A DNA stretch of 64,000 bases from Streptomyces kaniharaensis (GTDB lineage: Bacteria; Actinomycetota; Actinomycetes; Streptomycetales; Streptomycetaceae), in the NCBI RefSeq assembly GCF_009569385.1, contig NZ_WBOF01000001.1:5061501-5125500 (forward strand), written 5' to 3'. Below are positions 34,398 through 42,179 of the stretch, piece after piece. How positions within the stretch are numbered: the stretch's first letter is position 1; every line of letters starts with the position of its first letter. The position numbers and the translations under genes were made by a program. The notes beneath the pieces were generated by a model. That model saw only the letters and a list, made by a program, of their open reading frames with translations. It had not been told where the DNA came from and did not search any database.

Positions 34398-35717
34398 TCA
34401 CGTGACCGCAGGTGCGAGGTGGTGCCGGAACCAGTCCCCGGCCAGCTCGGCGACCCGGTCCAGCGTGCCCGGCTCCTCGAACAGATGGCCCGCGTGCGGC
34501 ACCACCGCCAGTTCACTCTCGCAGCGCAGCCGGGTCTGCGCCTGCCGGTTGAGGTCGATCACCGTGCCGTCCAGGGCGCCGACGATGAGCAGGGTGGGGG
34601 CGGCGACCCGGCCCAGGACGTCCGGCCCGGCCAGGTCGGGTCGGCCGCCGCGGGAGACCACGGCGCCGACGGCCGGGCCCAGGGCGGCAGCGGTGTACAG
34701 CGCAGCGGCGGCGCCCGTGCTGGCGCCGAACAGACCGAGGGCGAGGGCCCGGGTGGATTCGTCGACGGCAGGCAGGTGCTCGGCGACGGCGGTCAGGCGG
34801 GAGCCGAGCAGGCCGACGTCGAACACCTTGCGGCGGTCCGGCTCCTCGTCCTCGGTGAGCAGGTCGAACAGCAGGGTGGCCAGGCCCGCCCGGTTCAGGT
34901 AACGGGCGACGTACCGGTTGCGCGGGCTGTACCGGCCGCTGCCGCTGCCGTGCGCGAAGACGACGATGCCGCGAGCGGCGGCGGGGACGGTCAGGTGGCC
35001 GGCGAGGCTGACGCCGGCGGCGGGGACGGTCAGTTCGCGGTCCACGGCGACGGGCGCCGGCGGGTGGTCCCCGCGGGCCTCGGCGAGCAGGCGCAGCACC
35101 TCGTCGTCGCCGGTCTGGGAGAAGTCGGCGTAGAACTCGCCGATCGCGAAGAAGGGGGACGGGGTGCCCACGCAGACCAGCTCGTCGGCGACCTCGGTCA
35201 GGCGATCCGTCCAGTCCCGGGGCGCCACCGGCACGGCGAGCACCACCCGGGCCGCGCCGCGGGCCCGGACGATCCGGCAGGCGGCGCGGGCGGTGGAGCC
35301 GGTGGCGATGCCGTCGTCGACCACGATCACGGTCCGGCCGCGCAGGTCGGCGGGCGGGCGGTTGCCCCGGTAGCGGCGGGCCCGGCGTTCCAGCTCGGCG
35401 CGCTCCTGCCGCTCCACCTCGGCCAGTTGCTCCTCGGTGACTCCGGCCAGGCGCATCACCTGGTCGTTGAGCACCCGGACGCCGTCCTCGCCGATCGCGC
35501 CCATGCCGAGTTCGGGCTGGTAGGGCACGCCGAGCTTGCGGATCACGCAGATGTCCAGGGGTGCGCCGAGTGCAGCCGCCACCTCGGCGGCCACGGGCAC
35601 CCCGCCGCGCGGCAGGGCGACCACCACGGTCCCGGGGCCGCCCAGGTGCCCCAGGCGAGCTGCCAGCCGTCGGCCGGCGTCGATGCGGTCGGTGAAGTGG
35701 GTACCGGTGACGTGCAT
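34398..35717 (-). CDS. Phosphoribosyltransferase - alpha/beta hydrolase fusion
   Basis: The 439-residue protein joins two domains. Residues about 1-210 are a PRTase with the PRPP loop VIVVDDGIATGSTARA and VVVALPRGGVPVAAEVA. Residues about 225-439 are a dienelactone-hydrolase-like alpha/beta hydrolase (GIVVFAHGSGSGRYSPRNR, LGLFGASTGAAAAL with nucleophile Ser, TLLIVGALDGTVID, VVPHAGHLFEEPG with catalytic His). Such fusions are annotated in actinobacteria, but substrate and reaction are not known to me. ATG 35717 has GGAGGC upstream. The gene is divergent from the secreted aminopeptidase. Confidence 0.9.
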   Translation of the reverse strand: MHVTGTHFTDRIDAGRRLAARLGHLGGPGTVVVALPRGGVPVAAEVAAALGAPLDICVIRKLGVPYQPELGMGAIGEDGVRVLNDQVMRLAGVTEEQLAEVERQERAELERRARRYRGNRPPADLRGRTVIVVDDGIATGSTARAACRIVRARGAARVVLAVPVAPRDWTDRLTEVADELVCVGTPSPFFAIGEFYADFSQTGDDEVLRLLAEARGDHPPAPVAVDRELTVPAAGVSLAGHLTVPAAARGIVVFAHGSGSGRYSPRNRYVARYLNRAGLATLLFDLLTEDEEPDRRKVFDVGLLGSRLTAVAEHLPAVDESTRALALGLFGASTGAAAALYTAAALGPAVGAVVSRGGRPDLAGPDVLGRVAAPTLLIVGALDGTVIDLNRQAQTRLRCESELAVVPHAGHLFEEPGTLDRVAELAGDWFRHHLAPAVT

Positions 35718-36117
35718 GGTGCGGCCTCCGAGTTCCACCGTACGTCGGGTGGGCGGGGAACAAGCGGGGCGAACAACTGACAGATGACAGATGACAGATT
35801 TCGAAATCTGTCATCTGTTATCTGTCAGTTGTCCTTCGTCCTCCGGTGGGTTCCGGGAACCCGGGCGGGAACGTGAACGGGCATGGCCTTCTCGCGGAGC
35901 CGGGATGGGCCTCCGTGGCGGCCAACTGCCGTACCTCTTGACGGCTTCCGAGCCCAGGTCGATCCTCATGGACGCGTCAACCTTGTGGTCGTGACTCCGC
36001 ATCACCTTGTTCCACCCGGTATCGCCCTGTCCGGCCTCGTGCCCGAGAGCCCTCAACTCCCGCGCGCCCACGAGGTTTCGCCACCCCGTTCTGCCCCACC
36101 GGAACCTGGAGCCTCCC
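35718..36117. other. Divergent intergenic region containing palindromic repeat copy 4
   Basis: This 400-bp gap lies between the PRTase-hydrolase start (minus) and the aminopeptidase start (plus). It holds a repeat copy (35773-35832), about 55 bp from the hydrolase start, and then ~285 bp without a convincing gene. Short open frames on both strands here (e.g. 35905-35994 plus, 35811-35999 minus) have no ribosome site or recognisable sequence. Confidence 0.6.
35773..35832. repeat. Palindromic heptad repeat, copy 4 (60 bp, near-perfect)
   Basis: The 30-base arms ACAACTGACAGATGACAGAT... and ...ATCTGTTATCTGTCAGTTGT meet at TTCGAA with one mismatch (TGTCATC versus TGTTATC). This is the only copy not located 3' of a gene; it lies in a divergent promoter region. 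Confidence 0.92.
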
Positions 36118-37140
36118 TTGACCGAGCGCACCCCGCGCGGATTCCGCCTGCACCGCGCCGCCCTGCCGACCGCCTTGGCCGGACTGCTCGCCGCCGCCCT
36201 GTACACCCCCGTGAGCTCCGCCCTTGGCGCACCCGTGCCAGCCTCGACGGTCGCTCCGGCCGTCGCAAAGCCGTTCGCCCCCAAGGCGGTTCCGGATGCC
36301 CCCGGCATCCCCGTCGCCAACGTCAAGGCCCATCTCGCCCGACTGCAGTCCATCGCCGACGCCAATGGCGGCAACCGGGCCCACGGCTCCTCCGGCTACC
36401 AGGCCTCGATCGACTATGTGAAGGGCCAGCTGGATGCGGCAGGATTTACCACCGCTGTAAAGGAGTTCAACGAGAACGGCACGACCGGCTACAACCTGAT
36501 CGCCGACTGGCCCGGAGGCGACGCGGCCCACGTCGTGATGGCCGGCGCCCACCTCGACTCCGTCTCCGCCGGTCCGGGCGTCAACGACGACGGCTCCGGT
36601 ACGGCCGGCATCCTGGAGACCGCGCTGGCCGTCTCCCGCGCCGGACTCAAGCCCACCAAGCACCTGCGGTTCGCCTGGTGGGGTGCCGAGGAGTACGGCA
36701 TGGTCGGCTCCAGGAACTACGTCAACAACCTCTCGGCCGACGATCGTTCGGCGATCGACACGTACCTGAACTTCGACATGATCGGCTCGCCGAACCCGGG
36801 CTACTTCACCTACCGCCACGACCCCGCCCTGGACGCGTTGTTCCGCGACTGGTTCGCCGCCCGTGGCATCAGCACCGAGCAGGACTTCGAGGGCGACGGC
36901 CGCTCCGACCACGCCCCCTTCCAGGAGGCGGGCATCCGGGTCGGCGGGCTGTTCAGCGGCGCCGACTACATCAAGACGGCCGGTCAGGCCGCCAAATGGG
37001 GCGGCACCGCCGGCCAGCCCTTCGACGCCTGCTACCACGCCGCCTGCGACACCAACGCCAACATCGACGACACCGCGCTGAGCCGGATGGCCGACGCCAT
37101 CGCCTACGCGATCTGGACGCTGTCGGCCTCCGGCAGCTGA
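36118..37140 (+). CDS. Secreted M28 aminopeptidase (Streptomyces griseus aminopeptidase-like)
   Basis: The 340-residue precursor has a signal peptide (LPTALAGLLAAALYTPVSSALG), a short pro-segment, and a mature M28 domain closely resembling S. griseus aminopeptidase (IPVANVKAHLARLQSIAD). Zinc ligands are visible in GAHLDSVSAG, NDDGSGTAG, WGAEEYGMVG (catalytic and ligand Glu), NFDMIGSPNPGYF and GRSDHAPFQEAG; the disulfide segment CYHAACDTNANIDDTAL is also kept. It releases N-terminal hydrophobic residues outside the cell. Start TTG 36118 follows CTGGAGCCTCCC; the frame opens earlier at 36007 but gives a poor signal peptide. Confidence 0.94.
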   Translation: MTERTPRGFRLHRAALPTALAGLLAAALYTPVSSALGAPVPASTVAPAVAKPFAPKAVPDAPGIPVANVKAHLARLQSIADANGGNRAHGSSGYQASIDYVKGQLDAAGFTTAVKEFNENGTTGYNLIADWPGGDAAHVVMAGAHLDSVSAGPGVNDDGSGTAGILETALAVSRAGLKPTKHLRFAWWGAEEYGMVGSRNYVNNLSADDRSAIDTYLNFDMIGSPNPGYFTYRHDPALDALFRDWFAARGISTEQDFEGDGRSDHAPFQEAGIRVGGLFSGADYIKTAGQAAKWGGTAGQPFDACYHAACDTNANIDDTALSRMADAIAYAIWTLSASGS

Positions 37141-37164
37141 CCCCCTCATCGGGAGGACGCAACC

Positions 37165-37194
37165 GGGGGTGCCGGTCCGCCGACCGGCACCCCC
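37165..37194. terminator. Bidirectional hairpin terminator
   Basis: GGGGGTGCCGGTC (37165-37177) pairs perfectly with GACCGGCACCCCC (37182-37194) around a four-base loop, between convergent genes ending at 37140 and 37218. Confidence 0.85.
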
Positions 37195-37217
37195 GAGTCT
37201 CACCGGGCCCTCAGGAC

Positions 37218-38918
37218 CTACGGCTGCATCTCGTACGCGTCCGACAGCGCCTCGACCCGCGCCCACACCTTCGCCGCCCGCTCGGCGTCGGAGACCGGAC
37301 GGCGCACGTTCGCGAGCGCCCAGGCGGCCTGCTCCTCCGTCGCCGAGGCCTTCCCGTGCAACTCGGTCGCGTGCGCGGAGAAGTCGCGGACCAGCGCGTC
37401 GAAGATCTGGTCCAGCACGTCCGACTCCAGGCCGGTCAGCTCGGCCTGCTCCAGCACCAGCTGTCCGTAGACGATCAGCGCGAACAGCTGGCCGATCTCC
37501 AGCAGGAAGTCCAGGTCGGCCTGCTGCTCCTTGCTCGGCGCGTGCTTGAGCAGCAACTCGCAGAAGCCGTCGGCCTGCTCGCGGAAGCGGGCGACGTTGG
37601 GCAGGTGCGCGTTCCGGTCGTACGCGCTGCGCCAGTCGTGGAAGCGGATCGCGCCGAGGCCGCGGGCCGGGCCCTGGCGGAACAGGAAGACGTCGTCGGT
37701 GGCGTCCAGCCGGGTCGGCACCGGGGCGTAATCCGCCGGGGCGAACAGGTAGTTGCCCATGAACTTGAGGATCAGTGCCAGGTTGACGTGGACGGTGCCC
37801 TCCAGCTTCGGCAGGCCGCGGATGTCCTTCGCGGCCTTGTCGAAGTAGGTGTCCGCCTCGAAGCCCTTGGCCGCGATGACGTCCCACATCAGGTCGATGA
37901 CCTTCTCGCCCTCGGTGGTGACCTTCATCTTGGTCATCGGGTTGAACAGCAGGTACCGGCGGTCCTCGGGAGAGGCGGTGCGGAAGTAGTCGACGGCCCG
38001 CGCGCTGAACAGCTTCATCGCCACCAGGCGGGCGTAGGCGTCGGTCAACTCCCGCCGCACGTGCGGGAAGTCGGTGACCCGCTTGCCGTACAGCACCCGG
38101 TTGTGGGCGTGCGCGACCGCCTCGTACATGGCGTGCTCGCAGATGCCGACCGAGGCCGTGCACAGGTTGAACTTGCCGACGTTGACGGTGTTCAGCGCGG
38201 CGTCGAACGCGGCCTGCCCGGTGTGCAGCACGTCCTCGGCGCGCACCGGGTAGTCCTCCAGCCGGAACTCGCTGACGTACATCTGGGCGTTCACGACGTT
38301 CTTGACCAGGTGGTACGCCTCGTGGCGGCTGTCGGCGGCGAAGAAGACGTACCCCTCCGGGCCCTCGACGTCCGAGCGGCGGCCGAACACCGAGACCAGG
38401 CCGGCCACGTTGCCGTTGCCGATGTAGTACTTGGAGCCGGTCGCGGTGAAACCGCCCTCGCCGTCCGGGGTGAGGATCATGTCGGTGGAGTAGATGTCGG
38501 CGCCGTGGGTGCGCTCGGAGAGGCCGAACGCCATGACGTGACCCTCCGCCAGCAGGCGGGCGGCGCGGGCCCGGACGGCCTCGTTCTCGCTCTGCCAGAC
38601 CGGTCCGAGGCCGAGGATGGTGACCTGCCAGGTGTACCAGTAGCCGAGGCCGTAGAAGCCGAGGATCTCGTTCAGCTCGGCGATGCGCGCGGTGTCCCAG
38701 CGCTTGGCCGGGTCGGCCGCCGAGGGGGTCAGGAACTCCGCGAACAGGCCCTCCTTGGCGGCGAATTCGAGGAAGTCGGCGTACCAGGTGCGGTCGATGT
38801 AGGTGTCGATCAGCGCCTTCTTGCCGCGGGACTCGAACCAGTCGACGGTCGCGCGCAGCAGCCGGCGGGTCGGCTCGTCGAACTGTGCGGGGTCGTACGT
38901 ACGCGGGTTGAAGAGCAT
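37218..38918 (-). CDS. Acyl-CoA dehydrogenase (long, about 566 residues)
   Basis: The enzyme has the acyl-CoA dehydrogenase fold with insertions typical of a ~560-residue class: MAFGLSERTHGADIYSTDM in the middle domain, NAQMYVSEFRLEDYPVRAEDVLH, then NRVLYGKRVTDFPHVRREL, and KLEGTVHVNLALILKF, where the Glu aligns with the usual catalytic base. A further C-terminal helical domain ends in VWARVEALSDAYEMQP. It probably oxidises an acyl-CoA; the substrate is unknown. ATG 38918 is six bases after GGGAG. The PadR gene lies upstream on the same strand across a palindromic repeat, so PadR may control it. Confidence 0.88.
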   Translation of the reverse strand: MLFNPRTYDPAQFDEPTRRLLRATVDWFESRGKKALIDTYIDRTWYADFLEFAAKEGLFAEFLTPSAADPAKRWDTARIAELNEILGFYGLGYWYTWQVTILGLGPVWQSENEAVRARAARLLAEGHVMAFGLSERTHGADIYSTDMILTPDGEGGFTATGSKYYIGNGNVAGLVSVFGRRSDVEGPEGYVFFAADSRHEAYHLVKNVVNAQMYVSEFRLEDYPVRAEDVLHTGQAAFDAALNTVNVGKFNLCTASVGICEHAMYEAVAHAHNRVLYGKRVTDFPHVRRELTDAYARLVAMKLFSARAVDYFRTASPEDRRYLLFNPMTKMKVTTEGEKVIDLMWDVIAAKGFEADTYFDKAAKDIRGLPKLEGTVHVNLALILKFMGNYLFAPADYAPVPTRLDATDDVFLFRQGPARGLGAIRFHDWRSAYDRNAHLPNVARFREQADGFCELLLKHAPSKEQQADLDFLLEIGQLFALIVYGQLVLEQAELTGLESDVLDQIFDALVRDFSAHATELHGKASATEEQAAWALANVRRPVSDAERAAKVWARVEALSDAYEMQP

Positions 38919-38963
38919 CACGGGCTCCCGGGGTCGAGGGTGTGGGGCGACGGGTGACGGATG

Positions 38964-39002
38964 ACAGATGACAGCATTCAGATTTCAGACTCTGTCATCT
39001 GT
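38964..39002. repeat. Palindromic heptad repeat, copy 5 (most degenerate)
   Basis: ACAGATGACAG (38964-38974) pairs with CTGTCATCTGT (38992-39002) around a 17-base loop containing CAGATTTCAGA. GTCTGCTGTCGTCC and TCCGTTCTTCGTTC follow. It lies 65 bp 3' of the padR stop and 45 bp upstream of the acyl-CoA dehydrogenase start. Confidence 0.8.
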
Positions 39003-39066
39003 CTGCTGTCGTCCCTTGTCCGTTCTTCGTTCTTTCGTTCTCCCCTGTCCGTCACCTGTCGGACTG

Positions 39067-39621
39067 TCAGGGGCGACGGTCGGCGGTGAGGCGGTGCAGG
39101 GTGGCGAGCACGTCGTCCAGCCAGGCGAGGGTCATCCGCTCGTACTCGATGCCGCCGCGCAGCACCACGTGCTGGAGTTCCTGTGTGGTGTCGAGCGCGG
39201 TGAGGTCGGGGAAGTCCCGTTGCTCGCCGTGCAGGTAGCGGGCGAGCAGCGCGGCGTGGCCGTCCCGGTGGCGCTCGACCTCGGAGATCAGTGCGGCCGG
39301 GTCGTCGAAGGCGGCGGCGCGGATCTTCACCGCGAGCTCGTGCCGGACGGTCTCCGGCTCGACCGGTTCGCGCAGCCAGTCGGACAGCGCCGCCCGTCCG
39401 GGCCCCGCCGCCGAGTACACCTTCTTGTCCGGGCGGCCGTCCTGGGCGACCTCCTCGGCGGCGATCCAGCCGTCCGCCTCCATGCGCCGCAGCACCCGGT
39501 AGATCTGCTGGTGGGTGGCGGTCCAGAAGCGGCCGATGGAGCGGTCGAAGCGCCGGGCCAGCTCGTAGCCGGAGCCGGGCTGCTCCAGCAGTGAGACGAG
39601 GATCGCGTGCTCCAGTGCCAT
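39067..39621 (-). CDS. PadR family transcriptional regulator
   Basis: The 184-residue protein has the PadR winged helix at residues 1-80 (MALEHAILVSLLEQPGSGYELARRFDRSIG, then FWTATHQQIYRVLRRMEADGWI, GRPDKKVYSAAGPGRAAL) and a C-terminal Vir-like dimerisation helix region (WLREPVEPETVRHELAVKIR). PadR proteins repress genes until a small phenolic or other ligand binds. ATG 39621 lies nine bases after AGGAAG; ATG 39630 is too close to it. A perfect 22-bp palindrome lies directly upstream, indicating autoregulation. Confidence 0.93.
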   Translation of the reverse strand: MALEHAILVSLLEQPGSGYELARRFDRSIGRFWTATHQQIYRVLRRMEADGWIAAEEVAQDGRPDKKVYSAAGPGRAALSDWLREPVEPETVRHELAVKIRAAAFDDPAALISEVERHRDGHAALLARYLHGEQRDFPDLTALDTTQELQHVVLRGGIEYERMTLAWLDDVLATLHRLTADRRP

Positions 39622-39633
39622 GACCGGCATCTT

Positions 39634-39655
39634 CCTATGCAACGAGTTGCATAGG
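39634..39655. promoter_or_regulatory. Perfect palindromic PadR operator
   Basis: CCTATGCAAC-GA-GTTGCATAGG is a perfect inverted repeat with 10-bp arms, ending 12 bp upstream of the padR start. PadR operators characteristically carry ATGC/GCAT-like half sites, so this is very likely the autoregulatory site and probably overlaps the ribosome site region. Confidence 0.8.
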
Positions 39656-39807
39656 CAATGGGCGCCCGGAGTGGTGAGACGCAGGTCACCGGCGTGATCG
39701 GATGGTTATCGATCATTTGGGACGATTAGGTGCAAAACGTTAGAGAAGCGCCAGAATGGGTACGGGGCAAGCGCCTTCCATGGTCCGAACCACAGGAGGT
39801 GGTATCG

Positions 39808-40278
39808 GTGGCAACCCATATGCCAACGGGCATGGAGCACCACCCGGACATCGTCGAACTCCGGGAACACTACGAGCGGGTCACCTTGACCCCCCGCGCC
39901 CAGGGCGTGGAGGCCCTGGCCGTTCTGGCCGGCCTCTTCCTGGCAGCATCGCCCTGGATCGTCGGCTTCTTCCCCTTCACCCCGCTGACCGTGACCTGCC
40001 TGATCGTGGGCCTGGCCTACACGGCGCTGATGGCCGGATACGGGTCGGCCTACGAACGTACCCACGCACGAGCCTGGGCGGCAGCCGCGCTAGGCGTCTG
40101 GACGATCATCTCCCCCTGGGCCATCTCCGGATCGCCCGCGCGGGGCAAGAACATCACAACCTGCGTCATCGTCGGCACCGTGATGTTCCTGCTCGGACTC
40201 GCGGCGCTCTCGATGGCCACGATCACGGCGAACGGAGCAGCGATGCGGCTCGGCCGGGCCGGCCGCGCCAAGGGCTGA
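39808..40278 (+). CDS. SPW repeat membrane protein
   Basis: The 156-residue protein has four membrane helices and two SPW motifs, LAASPWIVGFF and TIISPWAISG, the signature of the SPW-repeat family. An acidic, soluble N terminus (HHPDIVELREHYERV) precedes the helices. Function is unknown; many family members are stress or stationary-phase associated. GTG 39808 is chosen because AGGAGG lies eight bases upstream. It is convergent with fumarase and divergent from padR. Confidence 0.9.
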   Translation: MATHMPTGMEHHPDIVELREHYERVTLTPRAQGVEALAVLAGLFLAASPWIVGFFPFTPLTVTCLIVGLAYTALMAGYGSAYERTHARAWAAAALGVWTIISPWAISGSPARGKNITTCVIVGTVMFLLGLAALSMATITANGAAMRLGRAGRAKG

Positions 40279-40297
40279 CCTTCCCCACGGCCCGCGT

Positions 40298-40335
40298 CCG
40301 GGGCGTGGAGGGCCGAACCACCCTCCGCGCCCCGG
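40298..40335. terminator. Bidirectional hairpin terminator
   Basis: CCGGGGCGTGGAGGG (40298-40312) pairs with CCCTCCGCGCCCCGG (40321-40335) with one G-U wobble and an eight-base loop, between the convergent SPW gene and fumC. Confidence 0.85.
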
Positions 40336-40357
40336 CGCACGTTCTCCGAGGGCCGCG

Positions 40358-41794
40358 CTACGGGTGTGTCATCCGCAGCACGTCCAGGGCCTCGTCGAGT
40401 TGCTCCCGGGTGAGCTTGCCCGCCTCCAGGTAGCCGCGCTCGACAACCACCTGACGGATCGTCTTCCGCTCGGCCAGCGCCTGCTTGGCGACCTTCGCCG
40501 CCTCCTCGTACCCGATGTACCGGTTCAGCGGGGTGACCACCGACGGCGAGGACTCCGCGTACTCCCGTGCCCGTTCGACGTTGGCGGTGATGCCGTCCAC
40601 CGTCCGGTCGGCGAGCAGCCGGGCGCTGTTGGAGAGCAGCCGCACCGACTCCAGCACGTTCCGGGCGATCACCGGGAGCATCACGTTCAGCTCGAAGTTG
40701 CCGCTCGCGCCGGCCAGCGTGACGGTGGCGTCGTTGCCGACCACCTGAGCGGCGACCATCAGCACCACCTCGGGCAGCACCGGATTCACCTTGCCCGGCA
40801 TGATCGACGAACCGGGCTGCAGGTCCGGCAGGTTGATCTCGCCCAGGCCGGTGCGCGGGCCCGATCCCATCCACCGCAGGTCGTTCGCGATCTTCGTGAA
40901 CCCGACCGCGACCGTGCGCAGTTGGCCGCTCAGCTCGACCAGGGCGTCCCGGGCTCCCTGTGCCTCGAAGTGGTCCCGGGCCTCGGTCAGCGGCAGGCTG
41001 GTGGCGCGGGCCACCTCCTCGATGACGGCCGCCGGGAAGCCGGGCGGAGTGTTGATGCCGGTGCCCACCGCCGTGCCGCCGAGCGGCAGTTCGGCGACCC
41101 GGGGGAGCGTCGCGAGCAGCCGCTCCCGGCCGTTGCGGACCTGCGCCGCGTAGCCGCCGAACTCCTGGCCGAGGGTGATGGGCGTCGCGTCCATCAGGTG
41201 CGTCCGGCCCGACTTGACCACCTGCGCGAACTCGGCCGCCTTGCGCTCCAGAGCCTCGGCCAGGTGATCCAGGGCCGGGATCAGGTCGTGCGTGACGGCG
41301 GCGGTGGCGGCGACGTGGATCGAAGACGGGAACACGTCGTTGGACGACTGGCTCGCGTTGACGTGGTCGTTCGGGTGGACCGGCCGGCCCAGCCGCTCGC
41401 CGGCCAGGGTGGCGATCACCTCGTTCGCGTTCATGTTGGACGAGGTGCCCGAGCCGGTCTGGAAGACGTCCACCGGGAACTCGTCGTCCCAGCGGCCCTC
41501 CGCGACCTCCTCGGCCGCCGCCGCGATCGCCCCCGCCGTCTCCTCGTCCAGCACGCCGAGCCGGGCGTTCACGCGGGCCGCCGCCGCCTTGATCCGGGCC
41601 AGAGCGGCGATGTGCGCGCGCTCCAGCCGCTGGCCGGACACCGGGAAGTTCTCCACCGCCCGCTGTGTCTGCGCCTGCCACTTGGCGGCCGCCGGCACCC
41701 GGACCTCGCCCATCGAGTCGTGTTCGATCCGGTAGTCCTGCCCGTGCTGCTGTCCGAGGCCCTGGTCTTGGCCCTGGTCCTGCTGGTCACCCAT
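40358..41794 (-). CDS. fumC: Class II fumarate hydratase
   Basis: The 478-residue enzyme matches FumC: RIEHDSMGEVRVPAAAKW, TGSGTSSNMNANEVIA, NDHVNASQSSNDVFPSSIH, SGRTHLMDATPITLGQEF and the superfamily signature GSSIMPGKVNP with the catalytic Ser. It hydrates fumarate to malate in the TCA cycle; fumarate is also a product of the nearby FahA reaction. ATG 41794 has AGGAGG eleven bases upstream and begins with a Gln-rich, probably disordered tail (GDQQDQGQDQGLGQQHGQ). Confidence 0.96.
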   Translation of the reverse strand: MGDQQDQGQDQGLGQQHGQDYRIEHDSMGEVRVPAAAKWQAQTQRAVENFPVSGQRLERAHIAALARIKAAAARVNARLGVLDEETAGAIAAAAEEVAEGRWDDEFPVDVFQTGSGTSSNMNANEVIATLAGERLGRPVHPNDHVNASQSSNDVFPSSIHVAATAAVTHDLIPALDHLAEALERKAAEFAQVVKSGRTHLMDATPITLGQEFGGYAAQVRNGRERLLATLPRVAELPLGGTAVGTGINTPPGFPAAVIEEVARATSLPLTEARDHFEAQGARDALVELSGQLRTVAVGFTKIANDLRWMGSGPRTGLGEINLPDLQPGSSIMPGKVNPVLPEVVLMVAAQVVGNDATVTLAGASGNFELNVMLPVIARNVLESVRLLSNSARLLADRTVDGITANVERAREYAESSPSVVTPLNRYIGYEEAAKVAKQALAERKTIRQVVVERGYLEAGKLTREQLDEALDVLRMTHP

Positions 41795-42035
41795 CGTGCG
41801 CTGCGCCTCCTGAACTGAACCGTTCCGAACTGAACTGTCCTGAACGCTCTCCCATCTCGACAGCGGCGCGCGGGCCCCGGGTATTTCCGGCGGCCCGCGC
41901 AACCACTCGCGGGGAGCGGGCGGTCGGCCGATGAAGGACGAGGTCTACCTGCCGGACTCGGCGGCCGCGCAGTGACAGCGCTACGGAGGCCGCCCTGGTC
42001 GCGCCGCGTTGAGTGGCCATGGGTGCCGACTGTGA

Positions 42036-42051
42036 TCACTCGTACGAGTGA
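42036..42051. promoter_or_regulatory. Perfect palindrome TCACTCGTACGAGTGA
   Basis: A 16-bp perfect palindrome without spacer lies about 130 bp upstream of the cholesterol-oxidase-like gene. It resembles a TetR- or similar dimeric-repressor site; no matching regulator gene is adjacent. Confidence 0.5.
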
Positions 42052-42104
42052 ATGGCCAGCTGGGACGCTTCAAACGGCCGTGCGCCGCTTCGTACGCTCC
42101 TGCC

Positions 42105-42136
42105 CGGGCCGGGCGGACACCGGTCCGCCCGGCCCG
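42105..42136 (+). promoter_or_regulatory. GC-rich leader hairpin 44 bp before the oxidase start
   Basis: CGGGCCGGGCGGAC (42105-42118) pairs perfectly with GTCCGCCCGGCCCG (42123-42136) around a four-base loop. It would fold in the 5' leader and could attenuate transcription or stabilise the mRNA, or could be an upstream terminator. Confidence 0.5.
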
Positions 42137-42179
42137 CGGTTCGTTCGGCCCGGGGCTACCGACACAGGGGGGCGGACGG

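Larger units (their letters stand above)
41795..42179. other. Divergent intergenic region between fumC and the cholesterol-oxidase-like gene
   Basis: This 385-bp region holds both promoters. On the oxidase side it contains a 16-bp perfect palindrome (42036-42051) and a strong 14-bp hairpin (42105-42136) close to the start codon. No gene is seen. Confidence 0.5.

Noticed and set aside
35811..36374. Open frames in the divergent gap around palindrome copy 4
   Set aside because: They start or end inside the repeat, have no ribosome site, and the longer one overlaps the aminopeptidase signal-peptide region.
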